38,029 nt of DNA, from positions 1-38,029 of the forward strand of contig JADGRC010000004.1 in the NCBI GenBank assembly GCA_017881245.1, written 5' to 3'. The first letter of the stretch is position 1; each line of letters opens with the position of its first letter. The notes below the pieces were generated by a model. It searched no databases. It worked only from the letters and a program-made list of their open reading frames with translations, and was not told the origin of the DNA. Positions 8,010-15,087 of this stretch are shown piece after piece. The position numbers were made by a program, and so were the translations under genes. Source of the DNA: Pseudomonadota bacterium (GTDB lineage: Bacteria > Myxococcota_A > Polyangia > Fen-1088).

Positions 8010-9323
8010 TTACCGATATTCGACGCGGAAGAGTTGCTGCCCCATCAGGATGAACGAGCCGGCGGCAACCTTGCGCTCGCCCCGGACGCGCAAAAACGTG
8101 CCATTCGAGGAACCGACGTCCACCAAATACACGCGTCCGTCTCGCAATGAGATCCGGGCATGCGTACCGGACACGTAGCCATCCTCGGGGAACAAGATGT
8201 CGCCGCGTTCACGGCCCATCACGATCGCGTCGCCGAACAACGGAAACGCGGAACCATCGACGTCCCGTCCCACAATCACCGACAACCGCCCCCAGAATCC
8301 GGGATTCGGCGTTCCCGCCACCTCAGTGCCGTCCTCGAGTGGGGCGGGTGGCGAAATGATCTCGAAGCGCAAGAGCTCTTGCCCCACGCGCATGACGTCG
8401 CCGGACTCCAGCATCTCCTCGGCTTCAATCTTGACGAAGACACCGTTGAGACTCCCTAGATCCCGCACGGTCAACCCTTCCGATCCCAATACGAACTCGG
8501 CGTGCCGCGGGGACAGGTACAAATCGCCTTCGAACAAGGAACCTTGCCCGCGGCCGATGAGATTTTCACCGTCGTGAAGAGGGTGCGCTCCGCCTTCGGT
8601 TCCGTCGGGCCGGATCAACAGGATGCGCCCGCGGGGAACCACGGCGGGCACGGGTGCGGACATATACATCGTTCGCTGGGCGCCCGGTCCGGGTGAAGAA
8701 TTACCGGGGGCGGGTGTGATCCGCGTGCCGCACGCACCACAGAACGCGAAGCCGGGGCTGATCGCCCGCCCGCAATTGGGACACGCGCTGCCGGCGGCGG
8801 AGGCAGGGACGACCGCTGCTGCCGCGGAGCCGGCCCCTGCCGCCTGCCCCACGGACTGAGAGCCCACGTGACCGATTTGACCATGTACCGCCGCTGTCCC
8901 GGCTGCCGGGCGCGACTGAGTCCACAGAGGGAGAGGCGCTCCCGTAGCCGTGGTCTCCGGCGCCGCGCGAACCGGCGCCGCCATGGCTACTGGCGGGGGA
9001 GTGGGAGCGCCGCCAAGAGCCATCGCCGCAGGCGACGGCGTTCGAGCCGCCGGCATCTTCGGAGAATCGTTCCAAGGGATGCCACCCCTGCCTTTGGCGG
9101 CCACCCCCGGCGACGTCGTGGGAGGAGGCGTATTCGCCATCGCCGAGTAACCAGAGCGAGCAGGTTCGGGGGGTAGAACCGTCCGGGCCGTCTCCAACGG
9201 CAACGCATCACGCGGCACCGGTTTCGGCTCTACCTTGGGCGCGGACTTGATCTCGTTGCCGCAGCCCAGACAGAATTTATAGTGGTCCTGATTTTCCTTG
9301 CCACAACGGGTGCACGTAATCAC
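8010..9323 (-). CDS. Double zinc-ribbon, double-FHA signalling protein
   Basis: A 437-residue cytoplasmic protein. FHA domains bind phosphothreonine. A zinc ribbon with C4, C7, C18 and C21 is followed by about 150 residues of Pro/Ala-rich linker, a second ribbon (CPNCGRAIS, FCGACG, about 180-198), then FHA-1 (LIGRGQG, SPRHAEF, LGSLNGVF; about 230-330) and FHA-2 (VMGRERG, SGTHARI, GSSNGTFL; about 345-437). The Arg, Ser-x-Arg-His and Asn-Gly residues of the phosphopeptide loops are present in FHA-1; FHA-2 has Thr-His in place of Arg-His. The GTG at 9323 was chosen because GAGGGGG lies just upstream; a TTG at 9350 is the longer choice. It follows the related gene at 9403-10203 by 79 bases, probably in one operon. 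Confidence 0.88.
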   Translation of the reverse strand: MITCTRCGKENQDHYKFCLGCGNEIKSAPKVEPKPVPRDALPLETARTVLPPEPARSGYSAMANTPPPTTSPGVAAKGRGGIPWNDSPKMPAARTPSPAAMALGGAPTPPPVAMAAPVRAAPETTATGAPLPLWTQSRPAAGTAAVHGQIGHVGSQSVGQAAGAGSAAAAVVPASAAGSACPNCGRAISPGFAFCGACGTRITPAPGNSSPGPGAQRTMYMSAPVPAVVPRGRILLIRPDGTEGGAHPLHDGENLIGRGQGSLFEGDLYLSPRHAEFVLGSEGLTVRDLGSLNGVFVKIEAEEMLESGDVMRVGQELLRFEIISPPAPLEDGTEVAGTPNPGFWGRLSVIVGRDVDGSAFPLFGDAIVMGRERGDILFPEDGYVSGTHARISLRDGRVYLVDVGSSNGTFLRVRGERKVAAGSFILMGQQLFRVEYR

Positions 9324-9402
9324 AGGCCCCCCCTCACGGGTTGGAAGCAACTAACACAGGGGTAAAAGGTGGTCAACGCGGCCATGCCCAGCGATGTCAA
9401 CG

Positions 9403-10203
9403 TCAGGCAATCTCGACGCGAAGCAACTGTTGACCCAAAAATACGTAGTCACCGTGGGACAGCAGGGTTTCGTCTTCGATGCGCACAAAAGTGCCGTTCT
9501 TTGAACCGAGATCGCTGATCGTCATCTGACCATCGGACGCAATCTCGATCTGTGCGTGACGCCCTGAAATGAAGGGATCGTCCAAGAAGTTCACGTCATT
9601 GCCCTCACGGCCAATGGTGATCGACTCGCCACGGGCACGGTATATCATTCCGATCTCACCGCCGCGCAATCGTTGAATCAGTTTCATTTTCGATGGCCGC
9701 TTCGGGCTGGCGTAGAAATATGTTCCCTCGGCATCAGGTTGCGGCCCGAGATCAGGCGGCGACGGCTCGACCTGAAGGAGTTGCTCGCCGATCAAGAACA
9801 AGCCTCCGGAGGGGATACGCACTGGCGCCTTGATGCGCGTGAAGACACCGTTCACGGAACCTTCGTCCCGCACGTACAAGCGCCCATCTCGGTAAATGAA
9901 GTTCGAGTGGCGCGGCGACATCAATGGATCGTCGGGAAACAAGATGGCGCCATCGAGGCGACCAGCGACGTGCTCGGTGCCCGCGAGCTGATAGGACACG
10001 CCGTCGACACCTTCGCCCTTGATCACAATCAGTTTGGCCCGCCCCGCCGGTTGGGTCGCACCGAAGAACATGGTCTTCGCACCACCGCTACCGGCGGAAA
10101 CCGCGCCGCTGTCGACGCGCGTGCCACACTTTCCACAGAAGCTGAAGTCAATCGGGATTTCTGTGCCGCAGTTGGGACAGGATTTAGCGCCGCTCATCGC
10201 CAT
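9403..10203 (-). CDS. Zinc-ribbon, double-FHA signalling protein
   Basis: A 266-residue paralogue of the downstream FHA protein, with one N-terminal zinc ribbon (CPNCGTEIPIDFSFCGKCG) and two FHA domains. FHA-1 shows VAGRLDG, SPRHSNF and GSVNGVF; FHA-2 shows TIGREGN, SGRHAQI and GSKNGTF, so both keep the phosphothreonine-binding Arg, Ser/His and Asn residues. The linker between ribbon and FHA-1 is short. The ATG at 10203 is used; a second ATG lies two codons later. A sigma-70-like promoter lies at 10250-10278. The presumed partners are phosphoproteins made by Ser/Thr kinases; the zinc-ribbon kinase at 25643-27541 is a candidate within this window. Confidence 0.9.
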   Translation of the reverse strand: MAMSGAKSCPNCGTEIPIDFSFCGKCGTRVDSGAVSAGSGGAKTMFFGATQPAGRAKLIVIKGEGVDGVSYQLAGTEHVAGRLDGAILFPDDPLMSPRHSNFIYRDGRLYVRDEGSVNGVFTRIKAPVRIPSGGLFLIGEQLLQVEPSPPDLGPQPDAEGTYFYASPKRPSKMKLIQRLRGGEIGMIYRARGESITIGREGNDVNFLDDPFISGRHAQIEIASDGQMTISDLGSKNGTFVRIEDETLLSHGDYVFLGQQLLRVEIA

Positions 10204-10249
10204 GAACCATCTCGTTTCTCAGACCCCGGCTCCGGGGCGGTGTTGGGGC

Positions 10250-10278
10250 ATTCTTCGCCGTGCCCTGCGGCAAGTCAA
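10250..10278 (-). promoter_or_regulatory. Predicted sigma-70 promoter of the FHA operon
   Basis: On the minus strand TTGACT (10278-10273) and AAGAAT (10255-10250) are 17 bases apart, matching 5/6 and 4/6 of the consensus. It lies about 47 bases upstream of the ATG at 10203 and downstream of the PilZ terminator, so the FHA genes have their own start. Confidence 0.5.
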
Positions 10279-10370
10279 GGCACCAAGGGAAGTGGAAGGC
10301 GGTCGCACCAGGCGAGCACACGATCAATGATCTTTCACATCCCCCGTCCTGACAAGGCGGCATCGCCGCG

Positions 10371-10416
10371 AAAAACAACGACCCCCGACCCTGCACCATC
10401 GCAGGATCGAGGGTCG
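10371..10416 (-). terminator. Rho-independent terminator of the PilZ gene
   Basis: Read on the minus strand, a 16-bp stem (10416-10401 with 10394-10379) closes a six-base loop, with two G-U wobbles and no mismatch, and is followed by TTGTTTTT. It lies about 80 bases after the PilZ stop. Read on the plus strand the two wobbles become C-A mismatches, so it is directional for the minus strand. Confidence 0.85.
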
Positions 10417-10494
10417 ACCGAGGCATGAAGACCGCCACCGACGCAACGAACGACCAACGTCGACGCGGAGACGCGGAAAGGACGCTGGGAGCGA

Positions 10495-10875
10495 TCAGAT
10501 CCGGCCGCGCACTCCCGGGCGAAATCGTCCGGAGAATTTCTTGTTGAGCACAAACTCGTGCAGCAGGCGTTCGTGTTTGTTGGCCATCCCCGTGAAGGTG
10601 AGCCCGCTCGTCTGAAAATCCTCGCCAAGCGCGTCGAACCGAGGCTCTGCGCGCGCCCACACAATTTCGCCCGTTCCTGGAATCTCGAATTCCACCGAAA
10701 CGACCCGACTGAGGGGAATGCTGGGCTCGACGAGTTTCTGAATCAGCAATCCAGTGGGACTGAGATTCGTCGCTAAAGCTCTGAAGGCAAGGTCCCGGAC
10801 ATACTGCGTAAGAAACATCTCAACCCGAACCCGGGGAGAGAACCTCCGCTCCAGTGAAGGTCTGATGTATTTCAT
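10495..10875 (-). CDS. PilZ-domain protein
   Basis: A 126-residue single-domain protein of the PilZ type, which typically senses cyclic di-GMP and controls motility or polysaccharide export. The RxxxR motif is ERRFSPRVRV at residues 9-18, and the second motif is NLSPTGLLI (about 38-46), a variant of D/NxSxxG; the rest (VSVEFEIPGTGEIVWARAEP) is the expected beta barrel. The start is the ATG at 10875. It has no Shine-Dalgarno; instead two TAACCTAC repeats abut the ATG. A strong terminator follows the stop, so it is a monocistronic unit. Cyclic di-GMP binding is likely from the motifs but not certain, and many myxobacterial PilZ proteins do not bind it. Confidence 0.85.
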   Translation of the reverse strand: MKYIRPSLERRFSPRVRVEMFLTQYVRDLAFRALATNLSPTGLLIQKLVEPSIPLSRVVSVEFEIPGTGEIVWARAEPRFDALGEDFQTSGLTFTGMANKHERLLHEFVLNKKFSGRFRPGVRGRI

Positions 10876-10893
10876 GTAGGTTACCGTAGGTTA
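10876..10893 (-). repeat. TAACCTAC direct repeats at the PilZ start
   Basis: Two perfect copies of TAACCTAC (minus strand, 10893-10886 and 10883-10876) have a 10-base period, one helical turn, and end directly at the ATG. A TTGACC lies 17 bases upstream of a weak -10 candidate (TACGGT) within the repeats. They could be an activator or repressor site; inference only. Confidence 0.4.
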
Positions 10894-11034
10894 AATACTT
10901 ACCATGGTCAAGAAACCTCCAAGAGACCTCAAGGCCCGCGCCTCCCGATCGCCGATCGTGTGTGGCAGGGTAGCCGAGTCGAGTCGCCTTCCCGGAGCGG
11001 ACCTTCGATCAGGCCCCGGCGGAGACGCAGGTCC

Positions 11035-11268
11035 CTATCCTTCGCGAAGGCCGCGAAGAAACGAACGGACCGAGTCTTTCACCGAGGGCGGCATGGTCGT
11101 GCCCAAGGCGACGCGCGAGACCTGAGGAGTCCTTCGATAGGTCTCGAAGAACGTCACGCAATCAGGACATTGCCCAAGGTGCCGACGAAAAAGCGCCTGT
11201 TCGTCGTCGGGGAGATCCCCTTCGATATAGTCCAAACAGTATTCAATGAGCTGCTGACAGCTGATCAC
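11035..11268 (-). CDS. Small zinc-finger anti-sigma-like protein
   Basis: A 77-residue protein matching the zinc anti-sigma (ZAS) fold: CQQLIEYCLDYIEGDLP, then FRRHLGQCPDCVTFFETY, giving the H-x3-C-x2-C motif. ZAS domains hold ECF sigma factors inactive, in some cases until oxidation or another cue. It has no transmembrane segment, and no ECF sigma gene is next to it, so its partner is unknown; the RpoD/RpoS-type factor at 15088 is not the usual kind of partner. The GTG at 11268 was chosen because it begins at the conserved ISCQQL with GGA upstream; an in-frame start at 11364 would add 32 residues of unlikely composition. The 332 bases between this gene and the sctP-like gene at 11601 hold no gene that I can support. 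Confidence 0.75.
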   Translation of the reverse strand: MISCQQLIEYCLDYIEGDLPDDEQALFRRHLGQCPDCVTFFETYRRTPQVSRVALGTTMPPSVKDSVRSFLRGLREG

Positions 11269-11600
11269 GACATTCGTTCCGTCGCTGTTTCGATGGCTGG
11301 AGCAATCACCGGTTACGAGAATTATTACCCGTCTTCCGCGCTGGGGAAAGGACAAGTTGCCCAAACAGCCGATATCCGGCCGTGCCTTCCATCGATAGCG
11401 GCCGCGGTGTCGGTGAACCTGCTCTCGAAACCTACCAGAGTAAGGCCGAAGCCCGTGTTTCGACCTCGCCAGGCGGAAAATCAGAACGGCGCTCCCCTAA
11501 TCGCTCGCCTCCTTTTGACGTGATTTTGCAAAAGGGGGGCAAACGTCACACAAAACGGCCGACCTCCTCGCCTGCGTCCGAGAATTGGCCGGAGGCCGAA

Positions 11601-12053
11601 TTGGCGGGTGTCGCTGCTTTCGCGCGTTGGTTCCGCGCGGAGATCCCCTCGGAGGAATTGACTCGAACGACGGTCCGGGCACCCCTCCGCGTGGCTCCCC
11701 ACCAGCGAATCCTGGTGGCCCAAGGTGCGAGTACTCCCGAGGCGCGAATCCAAATTTCCGCGGGCAGATTGGCGGGCAGCCAGATTCACCTCGCGGTCAC
11801 CGGGGGCCGCATCGAGACCCTGCTCTTGACATCCAACGAGGCTTCGCGGCAAACGCTGGTTGTGGCCATGGATGCGGTGCGGGAAAGACTTCGGGTTCGT
11901 GGTCTGATTGCCGCCGTTTCGGATTCCGCCGGCGTTCGCGACGGCCCGGATCGAGACCCCGAGGGGCGGGAGACTTGGGTGGCAGCCGTCCATGGAGACA
12001 GGCCGTTGCGCCTCGGCCCCAATGCCAGGCGGGGAGGAGGTGGACGCGGATGA
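11601..12053 (+). CDS. SctP-like (type III secretion needle-length regulator) C-terminal domain
   Basis: A protein of about 150 residues. Residues 47-100 (ARIQISAGRLAGSQIHLAVT, GGRIETLLLT, ASRQTLVVAMDAVRERLRVR) resemble the substrate-switching domain of type III secretion SctP/HrpP proteins, which sets needle length and switches export specificity. The resemblance is by pattern and would be weak alone; it gains weight because the next gene is sctQ-like and sctP-sctQ is a standard gene order. The start is uncertain: the TTG at 11601 has GGAGG five bases upstream; a GTG at 11520 or 11382 would lengthen it by up to 73 low-complexity, basic residues. Its stop overlaps the next start (ATGA). Confidence 0.55.
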   Translation: MAGVAAFARWFRAEIPSEELTRTTVRAPLRVAPHQRILVAQGASTPEARIQISAGRLAGSQIHLAVTGGRIETLLLTSNEASRQTLVVAMDAVRERLRVRGLIAAVSDSAGVRDGPDRDPEGRETWVAAVHGDRPLRLGPNARRGGGGRG

Positions 12054-13132
12054 AGGCGCGGCCCATCGGCCTTGATGGACTGCCACGTGCCACGTCGACA
12101 TCGACTGCGATCGCCGATCGCCTAGCGAAAACCCCGACGGTGCGAGGCAAGGTCATCGACCTGCGGATCTCCCCTTTCGGCCCCGTGTCGCTGAAGTGTG
12201 TCGATGTCGTTGAACCGATCGAACCTGACGATGGCGATGCGGTCTGGGCCCTGTCGCGTCCCGGCGACTTCCGGCGGGGGTACCTGCTTCTCGGCGGAAC
12301 GACAGCCCTCCGGATCGTCGCCGCTACCCTCGGCGTGCCGCCCGCGCGCGGAGTTCGGGCGCTGGGGGCCTATGAACGCGGAATCGCCACCGCTTCGATC
12401 GCGGGCGCCCTTCGATCGGCGGGCAGCGATATAGTCGTGTCGCTCGGGCCGAGGACATGGCGGGGCGACGGTCTCGTGAGGTTGGTGATCGCCGGTGATC
12501 GTGAGGATCTCGCGGAGCAAATTCGCGTCGATGTTGCCCCCGCCTGGCTGCCCACGCAGGATGACCCTTCCTGGCTTGCCGACGCTGCTCTGCAAGGGTT
12601 GGACATTCCGCTGCACGTTGACATCGCCCAAACGACGCTCCGGGCTTTGGACTGGTCACGGGCGCGCCCGAGCGACGCCATCGTCTTCGACCCGGAACCC
12701 AGCCGAGACAAGAATCGAGACTGGAACGCCCGACTCACTTGCGGCCTGTTCGCAGCCGAGATCCTGCTTGCGCCAGACGGATCAGCCACAATGATAACCG
12801 GGTTTCAACACCGAGGAACGACAATCGCAAGGTCCGGCATTGATGTCGCCATGCCTAAGGAAGGGAAGAACATGCCCGTAGACCAGTCCCAGACCGCTTC
12901 GTTGACCATGCTGGCGGCGGCCCCGATCGAAGTCGTGGCCGAAATCGGACGGATCATGATGCGAGCCGATGAAGTCATCGCCCTGAGACCGGGTTCGATT
13001 TTGACGTTGGGATCGCTGCGCCCAAACACGGTCGAGCTGAGAGTCGGAGATCGTGCCTGGGCACAAGGTGAGCTCGTGGACGTCGACGGGCAGCTTGGCG
13101 TTCGCCTGACGACCGTGACGAGTGCCCGGTGA
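12050..13132 (+). CDS. SctQ-like type III secretion C-ring protein (SpoA/FliN domain)
   Basis: A 360-residue protein. The last 70 residues (LAAAPIEVVAEIGRIMMRAD, EVIALRPGSILTLG, ELVDVDGQLGVRL) are a clear SpoA domain, as in SctQ/YscQ/HrcQ and FliN/FliM, which build the cytoplasmic sorting platform or C-ring. The N-terminal 290 residues have the loose beta-rich layout of SctQ N-domains. The ATG at 12050 has GGAGGAGG upstream and overlaps the SctP-like stop by four bases, so translation is probably coupled. The genes that normally follow (sctR, S, T) are absent; instead a convergent gene ends 17 bases away. SctQ fits better than FliN because of the long N-domain and the SctP-like neighbour. Confidence 0.8.
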   Translation: MKARPIGLDGLPRATSTSTAIADRLAKTPTVRGKVIDLRISPFGPVSLKCVDVVEPIEPDDGDAVWALSRPGDFRRGYLLLGGTTALRIVAATLGVPPARGVRALGAYERGIATASIAGALRSAGSDIVVSLGPRTWRGDGLVRLVIAGDREDLAEQIRVDVAPAWLPTQDDPSWLADAALQGLDIPLHVDIAQTTLRALDWSRARPSDAIVFDPEPSRDKNRDWNARLTCGLFAAEILLAPDGSATMITGFQHRGTTIARSGIDVAMPKEGKNMPVDQSQTASLTMLAAAPIEVVAEIGRIMMRADEVIALRPGSILTLGSLRPNTVELRVGDRAWAQGELVDVDGQLGVRLTTVTSAR

Positions 13133-13149
13133 GGGTCAGGCTTATCAGG

Positions 13150-14502
13150 CTAGATGAAGGCGGCGGAGATTTCTTCGAACGCCGCCGCAGCCTGCGACCA
13201 CCGGGGCGCGGTTTCCATTAATCGATGAACCAGGCGAGTGAATCCGTCGGCGCTCGAACGCAAGGCCAGGGCCCGGCGCACCGCGCTCTCGACATCATAC
13301 GCGTCCAGACTTCCGAAAAGGATGGCTGATCCCGTCGCTGAGGCGACGTCGTAGTCGACCAGATGGTCGCGCGCGGCGCCAGCGTCAAGCGCTATCGGCA
13401 ATGCCCCATATCGTTGGGCGAGACCAGCCGCCCGACCGGTGCGATCATCGGGATCCGCGCACAGAAAAGCATCGGCCGCGGATCGCATGACCCGTTCCTG
13501 GGCGTCGTCGGCTTCAAGCACCGCCAGACGGCCCGGGCTCTGTACCGCGAGCCGGCGCGCCCGCTCCAAGAGGGAGGCATCACCATCCCCCGGAACGAGC
13601 ATCGCGACATCCAGCTTGGCGAGGTTCGTCAGCATCGCGAGCAGTTCCTCGCCACCCTTTCCTCGCCTCAGTTGACCGCTGCCGAGCAGCAGTGTGCGGG
13701 GACCAAGTGCAAGGGAGTAGCGTCTCGTCATCGATCTGCGACACTCCAACTTGCCTGCCAACGCCTTGGCGGAGAAATTCGCCGGCAAGGCCGGATCGGT
13801 GGCGGGATCGTTCGGGGGATCATCGCAACCGAAGCGAACCGCGACGAATGGTTCATCTGACGCGCGCTCCGCGAAGCCGCGATCACCCTCCAAAAGACGA
13901 GCCGCTGATGCGCTAGGAGCGACGATGGCGTTCGCGAACGCGGCGCCAAGGGCGGCCAAGGATCGACTGCCGGCGGACGTCGCCACGGATGCAGTGTCGA
14001 TTCCCGCTCGCTCGACAATCGCAATCTCCCCTTCCGACAACGGCCCCCCCACCCGACCACTCGGCACCACGAACAACCGCGCCACCGCCGGCACCAAGGC
14101 CAGCGACAACGCCGCCGTTTCCCCCCAAGCAACGACTACATCCGCCTTCAGAAGGCCGTCATTCGCCAAAGCCCGAGCCGCGCAGGCCAGGAGGGCGGCT
14201 GACTCGCCACGGTTCGTGCCCTCCACCGCGACCACGGTCAACTGCGCCTGGCTGAGCGGGGCCTTACCCTCGAAGAGCAACACATCACGGGCGCCGTCCA
14301 AGGTCTGAACGTTGACGGTTCGCAGGCGACGCGCGAGCCCCGAGACCTTGGCGGTCGCCTCCGGCGATGCCAAGGACAAGACCGTCGCGGACCCGCCGGA
14401 CGCCGCCACGGCCCGAGCCAAACCCATGACACCAAGCGGAGCCTCCCCCGAAACCAAAGGGGCAGCGGCATCACTGATGAGAAGATAGTGTCGAGCCGCC
14501 AC
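13150..14502 (-). CDS. Degenerate glycogen-synthase-like (GT5) protein
   Basis: A 450-residue protein with the two-domain fold pattern of GT5 glycogen/starch synthases. The inter-domain segment FGCDDPPNDPATDPALPANF matches the family's conserved NPATDPxLPAxxS stretch, followed by a Rossmann half (SGQLRRGKGGEELLAMLTNL, AMLVPGDGD). Two active-site motifs are altered: the N-terminal KxGGLGDV loop reads SGEAPLGVMG, and the EPCGLxQ motif reads RTGRAAGLAQ, losing the catalytic Glu. It is therefore probably not an active synthase as known; a regulatory, binding or scaffolding role is inference. The ATG at 14502 lies two bases after the stop of the ribbon-helix-helix gene, so they form an operon. It is Ala-rich throughout, with no signal peptide. 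Confidence 0.72.
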   Translation of the reverse strand: MAARHYLLISDAAAPLVSGEAPLGVMGLARAVAASGGSATVLSLASPEATAKVSGLARRLRTVNVQTLDGARDVLLFEGKAPLSQAQLTVVAVEGTNRGESAALLACAARALANDGLLKADVVVAWGETAALSLALVPAVARLFVVPSGRVGGPLSEGEIAIVERAGIDTASVATSAGSRSLAALGAAFANAIVAPSASAARLLEGDRGFAERASDEPFVAVRFGCDDPPNDPATDPALPANFSAKALAGKLECRRSMTRRYSLALGPRTLLLGSGQLRRGKGGEELLAMLTNLAKLDVAMLVPGDGDASLLERARRLAVQSPGRLAVLEADDAQERVMRSAADAFLCADPDDRTGRAAGLAQRYGALPIALDAGAARDHLVDYDVASATGSAILFGSLDAYDVESAVRRALALRSSADGFTRLVHRLMETAPRWSQAAAAFEEISAAFI

Positions 14503-14504
14503 TA

Positions 14505-14708
14505 CTACTCGGTCGCGCCGCGCTCGTCCTCTTCACCAGGAAATTCATTCACTGACGGGTACTTCATGATTTCCTTGCGAGAGATCTTCCAAGCCTTCTG
14601 CACAATCCAGGACAGCGACCGATCTTGTCTTGTCGCCTCTTCCTGAATCTCGCGCAACATCTCCTCAGGGAAATAAAGACTCTGTTTTCTTTTGTCCGAA
14701 CCGCCCAT
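14505..14708 (-). CDS. Small ribbon-helix-helix-like protein (TIGR04563-type)
   Basis: A 67-residue protein. KRKQSLYFPEEMLREIQEEA followed by TRQDRSLSWIVQKAWKISRK is a beta strand plus two helices, the layout of ribbon-helix-helix DNA-binding proteins. It resembles a small family annotated as TIGR04563 that I associate with Myxococcota; that family name is from memory. The acidic tail (NEFPGEEDERG) is not part of the fold. The ATG at 14708 has GGAGG five bases upstream, which decides it over an in-frame start at 14816. It is the first gene of an operon with the GT5-like protein. Whether it represses that operon is unknown. Confidence 0.75.
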   Translation of the reverse strand: MGGSDKRKQSLYFPEEMLREIQEEATRQDRSLSWIVQKAWKISRKEIMKYPSVNEFPGEEDERGATE

Positions 14709-15002
14709 ACGGCCTCCGGTGGGATGACAGCTAAGCAACCCGCCCCGCGCGAGCGACTGTTGCCGGTGAGAAGCGGGTGATTGTAGTATGGTCTCGTCGC
14801 CTGTCAAGATGGGCATCGGACCGCAATTTGGTCGCGCGGGTCCGTCGGAAACCGCGGATTCAGCTTCCCTCTGAACTCCCGACGCTCACCCTCGCATCTT
14901 GCTCACGGAACGGCCTAACTAAGCGCCTTGCCCGCACGAAATGTGAACGAATGAACCAAGTTCTCCGAATGGCGATCACGGTAGCTTTTTCAAGGACCGG
15001 GA
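14709..15002. other. Gene-free stretch, divergent-side promoter region
   Basis: From 14709 to 15087 no gene is supported. The left part presumably carries the promoter of the ribbon-helix-helix operon (minus strand); I could not identify boxes with confidence. A plus-strand open frame here (14777-15061) has a basic, non-domain composition and no Shine-Dalgarno. Confidence 0.5.
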
Positions 15003-15086
15003 GGTGCGGCTTCGCCGCACCGGCGTCGTCGTCAAGCGGGTGGGTCCGCGGGAGGGCTTAGCCCTCCCGCGAAGCGCCGAAGGCGC
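15003..15086 (-). terminator. Three consecutive hairpins after the sigma-factor gene
   Basis: Starting directly after the sigma-factor stop (minus strand), three GC hairpins follow: 15086-15074 (GCGCC stem, three-base loop), 15071-15047 (11-bp perfect stem CGCGGGAGGGC, three-base loop) and 15021-15003 (GGTGCGGC stem, three-base loop). No T-run follows, so they may end transcription with Rho, protect the 3' end, or be a repeat element of the REP kind. The stems are perfect; the function is inferred. Confidence 0.55.
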
Positions 15087-15087
15087 G

